The notes beneath the pieces were generated by a model. That model was given only the letters and a program-made list of their open reading frames with translations. It was not told where the DNA came from and did not search any database. From Fratercula arctica (lineage: Eukaryota; Chordata; Aves; Charadriiformes; Alcidae), in contig CANTUZ010000004.1 of the NCBI GenBank assembly GCA_947846985.1, forward strand, positions 52,925,672-52,989,671: a stretch of DNA of 64,000 nt, in the 5' to 3' direction. Position 1 is the first letter of the stretch, and every line of letters begins with the position of its first letter. Of the stretch, positions 34,007 through 47,749 are shown piece by piece. The translations under genes were made by a program, and so were the position numbers.

Positions 34007-36408
34007 GTAAGTTGAGTGGAGGGGCATTTTCCATTCGTTTCAGCGTTCTTTTAGTACCAAATAATTAAATCAGTGTTACATATCCTTTAGTTTGTGTTTA
34101 TCAGTGTTTGGCCATATATAAAAGATTAGAGATTATTACGTAAATTGTCTAAATTGTATTTAACACAGGAAAATTCAAATTAAGAAAAGTAGAATTTGTC
34201 CATTTACCTGAAATGGGACTTGCCAAAACTGTAGAAAGGCAATGGGGGGAGCGTGCCCTTACTTATCTATGTTTGACTTTGCTCTGTGCAATGCTGTAAT
34301 GTGAACAAGCAGATATTATCCTTTCCATGTGTTTCACATAAGGAAAAATGTTCCCAAAAAGTTCAGTAACGAGGTACGTATCATGCGTTTGAGCTGCTCC
34401 AGAGCCTCGTGCTGTCAGATTTGGACTGAACACGATTACAGCGATGAGAGGCAGCACAAAGCTCACACACAGACCAAGTCCCACGTCGACACTCATATCA
34501 GTCCGGTGAGATACAGGGCTTTCACTGGCCAAGGCACCTGGGATTAATTTCTCCTTCAGAGAAGCGTGTTGATACGATGAAATTTTCCTGAACGGTTAAG
34601 TAATTCAGTCACCGGTGCCCAGAGATGAGGGAAGTTCAGAGATGATGTCCCACTGACTTTCAACAATTCTTTGGATTTAGATTAATACAAGTATACATTT
34701 CATTTCACAGTTTCCACTGGAGGCTGAGAAAACAGTATTTAATAAAAGGGTGTTCTTAAATAGGATTTTGTGTTATCTCAAATGTTATGCTACTCTGCCG
34801 TATTTAGCTACGGTGCTTTTTTTACTTGTCATTTAATAATAAACCCCCCCAAAATTGTAAAGATATAGTTATTGTGAAATCCTCTTTTTAAAAAACGTAA
34901 ATGCCAAACAAAATAACTGAAGAGAAGATCCTTGCTTAAATTAATTCAATTAATTATTGTGATAACTTACAGGTTAGTCTCTAAGCAATCCAACTTGTAT
35001 CCTATAAAATTAATTTATGTGTTTCTCCAGGGAAATGTCAAATAAAATTATGCCTCTGCTAATAAATCTGTCCAATAATGGGCTGTTTCAGCATAGCACA
35101 CTAAACATATTTAACTGTGTTAAATATGGACCACAAAATAACCAGAGGGACAGAGCACCTCCCCTGGGAGAGGACAGACTGAGAGAGTTGGGGTTGTTCA
35201 GCCTGGAGAAGAGGCGGCTTCAAGAGACCTTACTGTGACCTTCCAGTACTTAAAGGGGGCCTACAGGAAAGATAGGGCCAGGCACTAGGGGTAGTGGTTT
35301 TAAACTAAAAGAGAGCGGATTCAGACTAGCTATAAGGAAGAAATTTTTTACAATGAGGGTGGTGAAACCCTGGCACAGGTTGCCCAGAGAGGTGGTAGAT
35401 GCCCCATCCCTGGAAACATTCAAGGTCAGGCGGGACGGGACTCTGAGCAATCTGATCTAGTTGGAAGATGTCCCTGCTCATTGCAGGGGGACTGGACTTG
35501 GTAACCTTCAAAGGTCCCTTCCAGCCCAAACTATTCTGTGGTTCTGTGTTTAACTTGCACTTTGAAACAGGAGAAGAGCCTTCTGTTTCTTCTAGAGTAA
35601 TTTATTTTCATTCATCGGTTTAGTGGTCTAAATGTAAAATTCTGTAAAATTGTGATCTAAATGTAAAATTAACAAATAGGTTCATTTCAGAACGATAGCC
35701 TAATGCTCTGGTTCTGATTTAAAAGCTAGGACTCCTGTTTTTGTTCTGCGTATCTTTAAACTACGTTATCTTAAATCAATTATGGTGGTGAAATAACTGT
35801 TCATGTCATACATGAACATACTGCAAGATTTCTTCTACTGCTCAGGTTGAAGTCTCTTAGTCATTACTGGCTTCCAAGGGGCAGGTTCCCAAGCTGGTTA
35901 ATCCAAGACTGTCTTTAAGCAAGTCCAGTCAAGAATGTCAGTAGACTTAAGTGTTAATCAAAACCTGGTTCACGGTCAAGATAGTTAGTTAAGAAATTAC
36001 TCTGAAGACTAAGCTAAATACAGTTAGATGATAAATAAAGGGTGAAAGAATAATACGTAGAAATAAGTATTTTTTTTCCAGAGTGTGAAACAGGTGGAAG
36101 AATGTAATGAGCAACACTATCAAAGCAAGTGCTGTGAGAATCTCAGAGACTGTGTTGCGACGTCTCTGGGAGAGGCGATGGCTGAATTCAGCGACAAAGC
36201 AGGAAAGTGGGATCCTGGTAGACTCTGAAGGGCCAGAATAGTTCATTAACTATTCAGTTCTTTACAAAATTAATAAATAAAAGTATCTGGGAGGGGGAAG
36301 AGTCCATAAATGCCCTGTGAAGTGTTGGAGCATTAACAAATTTTATCTCTGTAATCTCTCAGTAAACCTGTAAACCTACCTAAAGCAATCTCTGTTGTTC
36401 CTCTCTAG
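34007..36408 (+). other. ABLIM2: ABLIM2 intron 5
   Basis: At 2.4 kb this is the shortest intron in the window, with donor GTAAGT and acceptor CTCTCTAG. Its main content is a + strand CR1 fragment at 35146-35547. Just after it, TCTAAATGTAAAATT is repeated at about 35627 and 35656. Otherwise nothing is seen. Confidence 0.92.
35146..35547 (+). mobile_element. CR1 LINE fragment, 3' end
   Basis: The copy starts near GAGGGACAGAGCACCTCCCC and contains CR1 hallmarks: GGGGTTGTTCAGCCTGGAGAAG near 35189 (in part), GGTTGCCCAGAGAGGTGGT near 35378, and the end block CCCTTCCAGCCCAAACTATTC followed by the terminal 8-bp-type repeats near 35547. It is 5'-truncated, about 400 bp, in the sense orientation of ABLIM2. 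Confidence 0.93.
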
Positions 36409-36502
36409 GGATGGCATTCCATACTGCGAAACAGACTATCATGCAAAGTTTGGTATCAGATGTGACAATTGTGAAAAGTATATCACAGGAAGAGTGCTTG
36501 AG
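36409..36502 (+). CDS. ABLIM2: ABLIM2 exon 6: end of LIM3 and start of LIM4
   Basis: This 94-nt exon has acceptor CTCTCTAG and donor GTAAGG at 36503. Its first G completes Lys191 and it encodes residues 192-222, ending on a codon boundary. C197 and D200 complete LIM3. After the short H-A-K-F-G-I-R spacer, LIM4 opens with C209 and C212. The segment Y-I-T-G-R-V-L-E at the end is conserved in the family. The start is fixed because only this acceptor keeps the K-D-G-I-P-Y-C reading expected after exon 5. Confidence 0.96.
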
Positions 36503-36643
36503 GTAAGGAGAACCTGTCATTTGAACACATCTCAAAGTGCAAAAAGAGCCTTGCTCTTTTGGTTCTAGTCGTATGCTCACAAATGAGTGTTAATGCAGCA
36601 GTTTAATGTTACTTTTGTGAAATACGACAAACAACTTCTATAA

Positions 36644-36659
36644 TTTTTTTTTTTTTTTT
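36644..36659 (+). repeat. T16 homopolymer
   Basis: Sixteen T residues shortly after exon 6; low complexity. Confidence 0.9.
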
Positions 36660-39287
36660 CTCTTAATGGTTCGATAATACACATACTCCCTGAATGGATA
36701 TTTGTGGTACTGGAGAACGTTCAAATAGCGGAAGTAATAAGTGTATGGGTTATCAGGCACATTTTAATACTTATGCTAAATTCCTTTGTACATTCTACTC
36801 TTTGATTCTGCTTTAAGTTCCCTAGAGTTAGGGTGAACCTGCTGAGAAACTAAAATGAATCCTTTGAAATGTATTTTTTCACCCAGAAATGAGCTATGTT
36901 GCAGGGGTTTTTTGAGTTTGCTGTTTTAGTGTAGGTGAATGTTTATACTTTATGAAAAGAAATTTCCACATAACTGACCTAGGGTCAGAAATTGATATAT
37001 TCCTTTGATGTAAATAGAACTTATCCTTGGATCTAAGTGTGTGGTTATCAAATCAATGTCATAATTTATCCACTTTTTCTTTCTGCCCTTTCTCTGTATG
37101 TTGTGAAGCCTTAGCAGTACTGGATTTAGGAAGAGGTTTCCCAGGTTTCTGCATTCACTCCTTTCTCTTCATCAGTTAAGAAAGCCTGGAGAAGTCCCAA
37201 AGGACTTTCACCAGAGAAGGGTCTGCTAGGAGTCAGACAAAGACTTAACTATCCAAATGGTGGACAATTTTAGCTATGGAAGGGACTGCTAAGCAAATGG
37301 AAGGAAACGATGACTCCACACTAGTTGGCATGGTATGGTGTTAGGGTTAGGCATCAGAGGCTTTTCCACTATCAAATGTTTTTACGGACATCTCAGAAAA
37401 TAGAATTCTAATAAGGGATTTGAAAGAGTATAAAGACAGCTTTCTCACTATTTACAAGCATCTCTCTCAAGTGGGAGAGGTGGAAAAAAAAAAGGAAACA
37501 TTAAAAAAACCTTCAAAAAAGTAAGGGGTGACCAGTGGAAACTGCTACATGTTTTCAGAGACATCAGCCTTTGGCGCTGAATGAAAGGTAGTACGAGAGG
37601 CTGGGCTTTGGAGGTGAAGCTAATTAACTTACATTTGATGTGATAAAGGAGAGAGAGGTGAATGCAGAGTGTCATGGTAAAAGCTGTAGCAAATTTGGGG
37701 TGCGCTTACCCATAGCAGGTTAAAGGGATCGATTACTAAGAAGGGAGAAGAACAGAAGCTCCAGTTTCTCTACTGACTGTTTCACAATACTGTGTTTTTC
37801 TGTCCCAGTTCTTGCCTTGAAATGTCTGTACAAAAATACTCCTTTTATTTGGTAATATTTTATCCGCAGGATGGTTAAACAACAGCATGTGGTGTGATGT
37901 GATTAAGAACTGGGTCCTTACTGTCTTTGTGGATGATGAAAAGAAAAAAAAATATTAAAAATATTTGCACAGTGACAGTGCTGAGTTGGATTTGTGGGCC
38001 ATGTGGCTGTACCTCTTTCTTCTTACTGCTTGGTGAGAGCATACTGAACAGGAGGAGAGTTCCTTGTTTTTATTATAGATGGACCAATAAAAAAACTCGA
38101 GAAAAGATAATTCTTTAAAGCTGTTGTAGGAATTTTACCATGACTGATTATGTCTGTCGTTGTAGTTCTAGGTGATGTTCTTGGTTAGTGCATGTGCGTC
38201 CACCTTCCTCTCCCCTTCCCTAACGTTGCTCTGATGGCAATACTGTGGTACTGATTCTCTTCTTACTTTGGTACTGGTGCAGGCTGGCAGCGACTTTGAT
38301 TGAAGTCTGTGGCATTTAACTGTGGAAAAAATACTGATGCAACATTCTGAAACTTTTTTTTTTTTTTTAAAAGATGAGGAGAAAGGATTTTTGCAATCTG
38401 TAAAAGCACAGCAGAGTCAGTGTCACTGTCAAATAGGAAAGATAGGATGAAGTTAGTGTGAAGCAGGCAGTGGATTTGAACAGGCACAATGATATTTAAT
38501 GTCTGGAAGCTTATTACAACAACCTGGAAACTTTGTCTGTAACCTTCTTTCCATAAGATTTGTATAATGTTGGTTTGTGTGCAACAAAACTAATGAAGCT
38601 TGAATATGGGTGAACATCCCATGCCCTAGCATTCTGCTGTCACGATAGGTCCTGTTGCTCGTTACATCTCCCAACATACCCTCTTCCATCTACTCTGTTT
38701 CTTCATGAAGTATTTTGAGAGTTTTCTTTACATTTCCACTGTCTGTTTACATGGTCAAGAGGTGAAACGCAGTGTGAGACTCCTTCCATGGTGATCAGCC
38801 TGTGATTTCCAGGAGCCTTTGTACCTCCGTAAGGCATCACCTTAAATGGCCATTGAGTTTCAGTGTTGACCGTGGAGAGCAGTCAGATGCAGAGGTAGAA
38901 CGTAAACCTCATTTCATGAGGAAGTCATGACCTAAGCACGCAGATTTGAAAGAACGCAGAGACTGTATCCGTAGCTAACATGGTTAAGTCATTTGTTGTT
39001 CGTCTGCAGTAGACATACTTGTTTGAAAGGCTGGGAATTGGGGCTGATCTCTTCTCTCTGGCTGGTATCAAACTCAGTGTGTGTCACCAGCCAGCTTGCT
39101 GGTACATTTGTGTATCTCCTGATCAGGAGGAGAGAAAAAAGAAGAAGAAGCCATGGCTGGCTTTCATTGTAGGATGTATTTTTTGTGGAATTGTCTGGAA
39201 TCCTGAAACATTTTTCAAAACTTCAGTATTTCTCTTACCATCTGAATATGATCTGGAGACGCGCTGAAATAATAGGGGTGAGTTGCT

Positions 39288-39485
39288 ATTAAAGTGAGGG
39301 AAAAGCTTGACAGCGATAGTTATTAGGCAGAAGAACAGTCTCCCAAGGGAGCTGCTGGAAGCTATCACTTAGATCGTATGAAAACAAGATTGGACAAGGC
39401 ACTGGAAAATCTACGTTAGGGAACAGTCCTGCAATGACAAAGGGAGGGACTATATGACCTAATAGGATTTTTTCCATCTCCGATT
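39288..39485 (+). mobile_element. Old CR1-type LINE 3' fragment
   Basis: The line CAGTCTCCCAAGGGAGCTGCTGGAAGC near 39340 (in part), GATTGGACAAGGCACTGG near 39389, and TCCTGCAATGACAAAGGGAGGGACTATATGACC near 39427 (in part) follow the order of a CR1 3' end. It is more diverged than the copies at 35146 and 54639, so it is an older insertion. Ends are approximate. Confidence 0.7.
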
Positions 39486-40339
39486 TCTCTGATAATGTCA
39501 GGAGGACAGCTGCTTCCACAATTATTCTGTGCCCAGATTTTATAATATTGTCTCCCTTTCCAACACACTTGTTCATTTTAAGTGTTTATTCAGCAGAGGA
39601 GGAAGGGAGAGTCAACTAGTGTGAGTTACTGATAACTTACAAAAATATGGCTGTTTTTCTAGGTTGCCAGCCAAATACAATGATGATTTAGTTAGTTAAA
39701 TTCTTCCTTCAGACCGCTTTCTGAGGGCTAGATTCATTCCATGTAGTAAATGGGCTTAAACACAGGATAGTTCTGTTTATAATTCCTTTCTTGTTTCTTT
39801 CTTCCCCTCCAGTCCACCTTGGCTTGCCCCCAGTCTCCCAGGGAACTTGTACTGGAAAAGCTACAAAAGGAGCTGAGGAGCTAATTTACGGACACCATAA
39901 ATTCTTCTATTGCTTTTAAAGGCAACAGTTTTGCTGTTCTTTTTACAAAAACCTTGTCCACCAGTACTTATATGGGCAAGGTTTGCTTTGCTCGTGAAGC
40001 ATACAGAGCCCTGTTTAATGCAACATCAGTCCTCTCCTAGAAAATGTGATGTATTATTTCTGAACATGTATATTGATAAACTTACCATCTTAAACAGGCA
40101 GCAAGAGGTGGCTGGAGTTTACTTTATAGTTTGACTTAAAATGCAGTATGACTGAAGATCTTTAGGGAGAAAAAGGGTTTATTTTAGTGCTTATGCTATA
40201 GCTCTGTTCCCAGTCCAGCAATAGCTAAAATCATGCAATAACACAGAAAATAAACACGTTTTAAAATAACAAGCTGTTGATTTTTATAACCAGCCATTTC
40301 CCTCTTGTCGTGTTGCAATCTATTTCTCTGCATTTGGCA

Positions 40340-40465
40340 CTAAAAATATTTTTCTCTCTTTTTCTATCACAAGCAGTTATTTATTAATTAAAATTGCAAC
40401 TTGTGCTAATGAGCATATCATAAAAATAGACAAAATAAGTGTAATTGCCTTTTTTCTAAAAATAT
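40340..40465 (+). promoter_or_regulatory. Three MEF2-like motifs (possible muscle enhancer)
   Basis: CTAAAAATAT occurs at 40340-40349 and 40456-40465, and ATAAAAATAG at 40420-40429. Each matches nine of ten positions of the MEF2 consensus YTAWWWWTAR. MEF2 drives muscle and neuronal genes, and ABLIM2 is expressed in those tissues. The region is AT-rich, so chance matches are likely and no conservation can be judged from this window. Confidence 0.2.
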
Positions 40466-43108
40466 ACTACATTTTGCATGATAGTTCAGAGCCTGATACA
40501 CACCCCTTTCAATCAAGAACACACTTTCCATTTGTTTCATGATTTTTAATCAGTCTTCTAGCTGTGTTTTGCTTGGAGGAGGCAGAGGAGGGTTGCCTGC
40601 CTCCCAGTCCTTCCCACACGAGAAGCCGTGCAGAGGCTTGGAAGGCTGCTGAGGTGCGTGGAGGAGCTTTCTGACAGCCAGTGACTCCTCCTAGTCCCCT
40701 CCTGGGGAACATGCCTGGGTTTCCTTAACATCCGATATTTAGAAACTCAATTCCAGCAAACTCTCGATGCTGCATAGTTATTAATTCTTCTGATGCAGAT
40801 CTTCTCCCCATTAACTGATAAGCTCTAAGGAGAATTTATGGAGAGCAGTCTCAGTTCCTCCTGACTTTCATTTTGCAAAACTAAATGAGCCAAATTCTCC
40901 TCTGCTCATAAAGTCAGCTCCAGGCTCTTCTGGTGGTGCTGGTGGACCTTCGCACCATCTGTTCCCCGCTGGAACCACCTTCCCTCAGCATGGGGGGACA
41001 TAGCGCTTCACATGATGCTTCACCACTACCTTGTGCAGTTGTAGTAACTCCTTCCACTGTTTCTAAAGAAAATACTTTCCCTGGTACATCTCACACTGAG
41101 TGTGTTTTTTTTCTGTGGCTTCGTAAACATTGACAGCCTGTAGCGAGATATGACTTGGCAGGGGGGTTCTCTTCATCTGCTGTTTCGGCTAATGATGTTA
41201 GAGGAAGGCTGGTTTGTTAGGGGAAGCCTTCATATCCAAAGATAACCTCCTGGGGATGTTTTGATGGCAAACGTGGCATAGGTTGTGAGGGGAGGTGTGA
41301 TTGCTTGGATGGGCAACTGCAACCCAGTGATGGCCAGGTTCAGTTGCCTTTTAGCAGGCCGCCATGACCAGCTGATGAACTAATGGGGTTACTGCTGCTA
41401 CTGCCTGGTGTTTTGAGTTAATAATAAATCAAGTTGACAGTGTAGCGTGTTGGAAGTTACGCTTTTGGAAAGGTCTCTTGGGACTAATTTGCATGCAGCT
41501 CAACTGCTTCTGTAAGCACTAAAGGGGTATTGACTAGACTTCTGTCTACAACTGTCCCATGAATTACAGCTTCACGGCTGTGGTGTAAATGTGTCCAACA
41601 AGTGCTGGTGAAAATGGCTGTATCTCTTACTAAACATAGAACGGGTCCAACTGCTGCATCTGACATCCTAACTTGGCAGCATGGCACTCGGTATATGTGG
41701 GGGAAGAAAGGGTTAACATTTTTCTGGTTTACCATGTATATGTAAATGTCTGGAAAAGCATAATCAGTATATTTTTTAAAAATATATTAATCATAACCGT
41801 ATGTTACTTTAAGGGAACAAATGCACTAGGCACCAGACAGGAATGAGACTAGAAATGCCAATTATTTATATGTCAATTAAATGCCACTTATACTTCAGTG
41901 ACATATTAATTAAACATGAAATTTTTTTTTTTGTAGTTTGTTTTTTGCTTTGCCCCCTAGGGTTGAGCTGCTTTTGTTTGCAGCCCCATCTACTTTGTAA
42001 ATCAATTGCCTTTGCAAAAGTCTCGGTATAGCAGAGAGACGAGACTAATTCTTTAGAGCAGGGTGTACAGATCTCTGCCTGCGGTGTGGAAGAATGGTTC
42101 ATTCTGAGATGTCTTGTTTCCCTGCTGTTTCGCTAACAACAAAACCTAGTGATGTGTGAAAGGTACTTGAGCAGCTTATACTGTAGGCATTAACACTGAA
42201 ACGTGCGATAAAGCCGGCTCCGTCTATACGAAGGAAGGGTTTCCAGTGGCATGGGCAGCCTTGAGAAAGCAGCAAAAGGATCCAAGTGTCAGTACTAATC
42301 TTCAGTTAGAAACTGCTCTCTCTGCCAGTTTTCTCCCATCGCAAGAGAAGAAGGAAAACTGTTGGAAAAGATACGTCTAAATAAATCAGCATTAGCTCTT
42401 GTGAAAGGAAACCGTCTAAGGTAGGAAACGTTAACCAGCACTCTCGATGCTCAGTGTTTGCAGAGAGACAAGGCATTTTGCAGCTTGAGAACGGTCTCTG
42501 TTTCGGTGCTGCTTGCGTTCGTCTGGGGCTGCTGGTTTGAATGGCAGGTTAATCATCAGCGCATAGTATCTGAACTTGGCTGGGTGAGTGTTAATTGACA
42601 GTTGACTTGGACTTTCTGCTTTAAAACGGGCATCATTAAAAATGCTACCAACAATCATATAAATAGCAATGCAAATGTTTTTGACCGTAGCTTTTAGCCT
42701 TCTCTGTAGCCCAGTTATATTTTTTTAGATACATTCACCTTATCTTTCTCCCACCCTCATCGTTTCCCTTTTTTCAACCACCTCTTCTCTCCAGAAAGAG
42801 ATCAAGAGCTGCACCTATCTGTATTTATTATCTGGACTGTTAAAAATTCACTATCGTTGACATGTCAGGAAAACCCAGTACGTATTAAAGGGAACTGTTT
42901 GCATAGTTTTTACCCTGTGAATCAGTTTTTAGATTTATTGAGGAAGAGCATGGAGTAGCATTTGGTGCTAGCTTAAGCTATATAGCTTACATTTTTACCC
43001 AAGTAAGGGATTCTGCAAACTCTTTCTGAATAATGCAAAAGAGAAGTTCAGAATTTGAGGGAAACTGTTTGACAGAATGACTATTGCGTGTTTTTTTGTT
43101 GTGGGTTG

Positions 43109-43124
43109 TTTTTTTTTTTTTTTT
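43109..43124 (+). repeat. T16 homopolymer followed by CAG
   Basis: Sixteen T residues are followed at once by CAG at 43125-43127, which looks like a 3' splice site. No plausible exon follows, so it is treated as a simple repeat and decoy. Confidence 0.85.
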
Positions 43125-43846
43125 CAGTTGCTTGCTTTCTTTTCTGTTGAGAGTTTCTCTTGTATGTATGGAAAAAGTCCCTGGTAGTGCTGCTGTGCAT
43201 TTGTGGCTGTGTGGGTTTGTACGTGTTAGAGTTTTAGTGCATAGTTTGACTTCTGAGCCTGGCAGACAGGTGAATGGTGTCCACTGCCTTTTCCCATTAC
43301 GCAAAAATGTATTACCAGTTAACTACTTAAACTATATTAACTGATTAATTAAAGCATCAAAGCAGTGATTGCGGTAGTTACCTTCTGAGCCTCAGACACA
43401 AGCAGCATACTGTATGCCAGTCACAATGCCTTTCTAAGCAATGCGTTGCTGTGGTGATGCGTTGTTATCTAGTACTACTTGCTGGCATTTGAATATTTTG
43501 GCAACGTGAAACGTTGCACTTTTGGGGTGTTTTCAGTTCCTCGTCCTGTTACTTTGCATAATTTCTTTCATTTCTGGTGGGACTTCTGACTCATGCCTGG
43601 GGCACGCTGCGGTCGGCCAGACTGCTGCTGCCCAGTGCCCTGTACCTACCCGTGATCCAGCCTCCAGGCGCCTCCCTCCAGCTCTCTCCCGTAACCATGA
43701 CAGCGATGCAGCACCAAGTGCACTTAGTGACAATTTGCTTTGTTGATAAAGTATCTCCGGGATGCTCTGGCCCATGTGACCACAGTTCGGTGTGTCTGCT
43801 AATAGCAGGAAAGCAGCCTATGTGACTCATTTCTTGTGTCTTTTAA

Positions 43847-43869
43847 TTTTTTTTTTTTTTTTTTTTTTT
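43847..43869 (+). repeat. T23 homopolymer
   Basis: Twenty-three T residues in intron 6. On the - strand it could be a poly-A tail, but nothing recognisable precedes it in that orientation. Confidence 0.9.
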
Positions 43870-46611
43870 GCATCCTGCCAATATTCAGCATTTTTTGTGC
43901 TTCTTCAAATCTCTTTTTTCCCCCAGAAATTAAGAACTTTTGAATGGTACCTTGAACTGGAAATGTGTGGAATCTGAAGTAGCAACTTCCTACTTCCAGA
44001 ACGTACTGTTAATGTCAGGTCTGCATATGACAGTGACATTTCCAGTTCCAGCTAAATTTGGGGATCCAAAATATCAGCCCTTCTTCAAGCACAGAATGAG
44101 AGACACAGCCTGGATCGCCACGACCAGCAAGAAAAGAGCTGGGTTCGTCTGATACATCATGCTGCCTCTCCAGGGCTGTTCGGTGTTGGTTGCAGCTTCA
44201 TTCTTCCCGTCTGAAATGGGTGGGCTAAATGCACAGCTGCAAAGTCGAAAAGGAAGGGGAATATGTCTGCAAGTCATCTTTCTCCTTCTTCTCCCCCTCT
44301 CCCCTATCAAGGGATGGCAGAAGTGAGAGCCAGCTGCGGCTTGTCTTGGCCCGTAAGTGGGTTTTAAGGAGTGGGAGAGGAAAGTGGAAAAGAAATGAAG
44401 AAGGTTGTTGAGCAAATGGAAAACAGAAGCCTCTTCCAGTCTCAGTGGGTGGCAAGAAAAACTTGCAAAGCTGAGATGAAAAAGACAAAAGGGGCAGATC
44501 GCTCATTGCATAACAATAGCAACTGAGTGCAAAATCAGTGATTTTTAGGCATGACAGACCATTTTGGTTTACAAGATCATGTACCAAATTCTGTAGAAAA
44601 ACCGCACTATTGGCCTTTTCCAGCTTTTGCCTGACTGTAGCAGGGCTGAATTTGCTCCTGAGTCAGAACTTGTTTGCAGATGTCACAGAATGAGATTTCA
44701 TTTATAATAATGCTGATTTTTCTTTTAGTCTTTCTTTTTTCTCAACTATTCCCTTTAGGGTTTTTAAATCACTATTTTTTTTTATTTCTCCCACAAGCAT
44801 TAGAAACCTCTCCTTCTGAGAGTCCAGTATATAGTAAGTTACTGTCCTTCTGAAAGAAACGTTCCCTTTGGTACATTTGATCTGCACTTTATACCTGGAA
44901 GAATAGTGTGTGGGAGGCAGTAAAAATGACTCAAATGTGGGTGGGAAGTCTCAAGGCTCTACAAAGTACAGTGGGATGAGCCAGAACCAAGACAATGTGA
45001 AATAACGGTACATGTGAGGCAGCTAAAGCTGTAAGTAATGCTGCAGGTGCATGTATTGAACGTTTCCCATGACTGTTTCTTGGCATCTAGTAGGATGATA
45101 AATGAATCCAGTAAGGAGAAGATGAGGAGAAGGATTGATTCAAAACATTACACTACATTTACGCTGGTGTAAACCCATTGAAAACGGTTCATTTGCCCTG
45201 GCACACTGCTGGAGTGACTCAGTGGTGAGTCAGGTCCACTGTGACTGAGACAATTAGGAAGAGTTTTCCTCCACATAATTCTCTCTTTATCTCCTGGCTC
45301 TCACACTTTCCTCTCCTCGGCACTGTTGTGTAACATAAGCAATAGATATTTTGCCAAATACCTCTGCCTTGATAATGTTGCCTGTCCCTTCATACCCAGT
45401 AGATAACATGACAACTGTTTACTGACTTAACCAGTATTGTGTACAACTATTACTGACTAATCCTTCAAGTTCTTCTGTAGCATATGCAAAACTCTGGCTT
45501 TGCTATAAATGCGAATGGAGAATTTTTTTGTGGTTAGACTTAAAGCTGGTAACTAAGTACAGTTTTCTACTCCAAGCAGCAAGGGTTATCTGACTTTCTG
45601 AATATCATAATTCTGTTTTGAAAGTACTCCACAGAATCCAGTTTACGGAGCGAGTATAGTCCACGTAATAAATATGCCACTGCGTAGATGCAATGGCAGA
45701 GTTATAGTTAATGAGTGTGTGGCCATTGAACAACACTTGATGGTGCAGTGCCGTGCTCCTTCTCCAGGGTACTCTTGAGATAAAGACAGAAGGACAGACA
45801 CCCGGCCCCTAGATTTTACATAGCCCTTAGGATTAAACCCACATCACACAACCTCATGTTGAAGCGCTGTCCAAGAATGAGAGTGTTATATTACCAGGTG
45901 GGAATAAGCAAGAACAACCCCTGATTTCAGCCTAGTAGGTGGAATAATTTAATAGGAAGAATTTTCTGGGGCGGTTTTGTGCTGTTAGGCCAGAGAGTTT
46001 TTAAATAATAACTAATCTAGTTCTGGGAGCAGGAACTAGAATCTTACTCAGCCAAAGTCAGGGAACTGCATTTACTTACAGAAAAGCCATAAATCAGTGC
46101 AGTGACTAGTTGGGCCATTTAAAGTTGAAATGCTGTATCTTTAAATTTCATAAAGATAAATATCTGAAGTTCCCTTTTATACCTGTATTTCACTGTCAGT
46201 TTCCTGTACATTTCTGCCACCTAAGAAAAAGAACAGTTCATTCATGTAATAGTTCAGTAAAACCAGTCATTTGGGGAATGAATGAAGAAGTGTAAACAGG
46301 GTGAATTAAATATCAACTAAAGGAGTTCAGTGATTTTCCACCTTTTTTGATTTGTGTACTCTGAAAACGTTTCCTAGTGAGGGTATGTACTCCTCAATTA
46401 TTTTAATTTAAAATGATACATAATGAACTTCCCTTACCTAGTGTTAAAATGTTTTTCTCCTCATATCTACTCATATGAATCCATGGACATAAGCTGAAAG
46501 TGATAGGGGATTCATTTATCAGGGAGTTATGTGTTGACTGAGCTACCATAAATTAAAAGAGTGGAAGTTCTGACTGGAAAAAAAAAAAATCACTGTAAGG
46601 ATAACTAAGTA

Positions 46612-46790
46612 CTGGAGCATTCTGCCCAGAGGTTGTGCAGTCTCCATTGCTGAAAGTTTTCAATATCTCACTGGACAAATACCTGAGCAAACTGGTCTGA
46701 ATTAAGTATCAATCCTGCTCCGAGCAGGAGGTTGGATTAGACGACCTCCTGAGGTTCTTTTCAAGTTGAATTATTCTATCGTTCTGTGGT
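46612..46790 (+). mobile_element. CR1 LINE fragment, short 3' end
   Basis: GCCCAGAGGTTGTGCAGTCTCC near 46624 (in part), ATCTCACTGGACAAATACCTG near 46664, GGAGGTTGGATTAGACGACC near 46727 and the terminal ATTATTCTATCGTTCTGTGG near 46770 follow CR1 order. It is about 180 bp, moderately diverged, sense to ABLIM2. Confidence 0.85.
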
Positions 46791-47749
46791 GCACTTGCAC
46801 ACTTCCTGGATTTAAACTGAATTCTATTTCTACTATTAGCTGCATTACAAAGTGCACCTGAATAAATCTTAGTGCCCTTTAATGAAGGAATGTGAATGAA
46901 AATTGTTCAGGAAATGGAGACAAAGTATAGAAAAGGGAATAATTTATTGAAGTTTTAAACTTCTGCCCGTCACTACAGTACCTAGGTATTTTTTTCCTTC
47001 TCAACCCACACAAATAGTAACTCCCTTCCATTTAAACAGATAGCAGCAGTCAAGTCGTATGTCTTTCCTAAGAGCTTTAGTCCCTCATTTCAGGGTGAGA
47101 AGCTGCCTGATGGAAAGGCTTATTGATTGTCGTTGGTTTTGTGCTTTATTCTGTTTCCCTTTGCTTGAACAGCTGGTTGTCTGGTTATGACCCAGCTCTC
47201 CAACAAATTTGTTCCATGTGAGAAGCTTTTAACTAAGAATGCTTTATACCCATCTTCTGTTGGCTTTGTTTCTAGGTCACGCAACTGCACCATGCCTTGG
47301 CATACCAGCAGGCTCAGCGTTTTGTAGGGTGACTTGAAATATCTTTGTTCAGGATAGGATACAGTTAGGACTTCATTTGGAGATTTTAGAGTATGGGGAT
47401 GGCAGGATTTGCACCTACCTCAATAGATAACACTCAATGGTAATAATGCACTATTACAGCAACATATTATACCCTTGAAATGGAAAATTATGTGATTCTG
47501 TGAAAATATTCTTTGATAGGATTGAATCATTGCAGCAGTCTAACCTTTTCTCGCTTCCACAAATTCTTTACTCCCAGCAGTAAAAGGTGTTGTTACTGCT
47601 GTGCATTTTGATAATGAGGTAGATGTTTTAAATTTTTTTTTCAGGAAAAAGTTTACTGAAACCTTTTCATTCTCAGAAAAGGAACCAAATAATTACAGGT
47701 TTATTTAAGACATTAAATGATTTTGTCAGCTCTCTCTCTTCTCTCTAAA

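Noticed and set aside
42969..42980. 12-bp perfect palindrome TAGCTTAAGCTA
   Set aside because: Short palindromes of this size are expected by chance several times in AT-rich DNA of this length.
43109..43127. T16-CAG as a true 3' splice site
   Set aside because: The downstream sequence has no donor in reasonable distance giving an ABLIM-like exon.
43533..43830. Overlapping 74-82 codon frames in several phases on both strands
   Set aside because: Simultaneous openness in many frames reflects a GC-richer patch with few stops, not coding.
45781..45890. Third tRNA-like relic on the - strand
   Set aside because: The B-box-like word has at least two mismatches and no A box was found at the right spacing.
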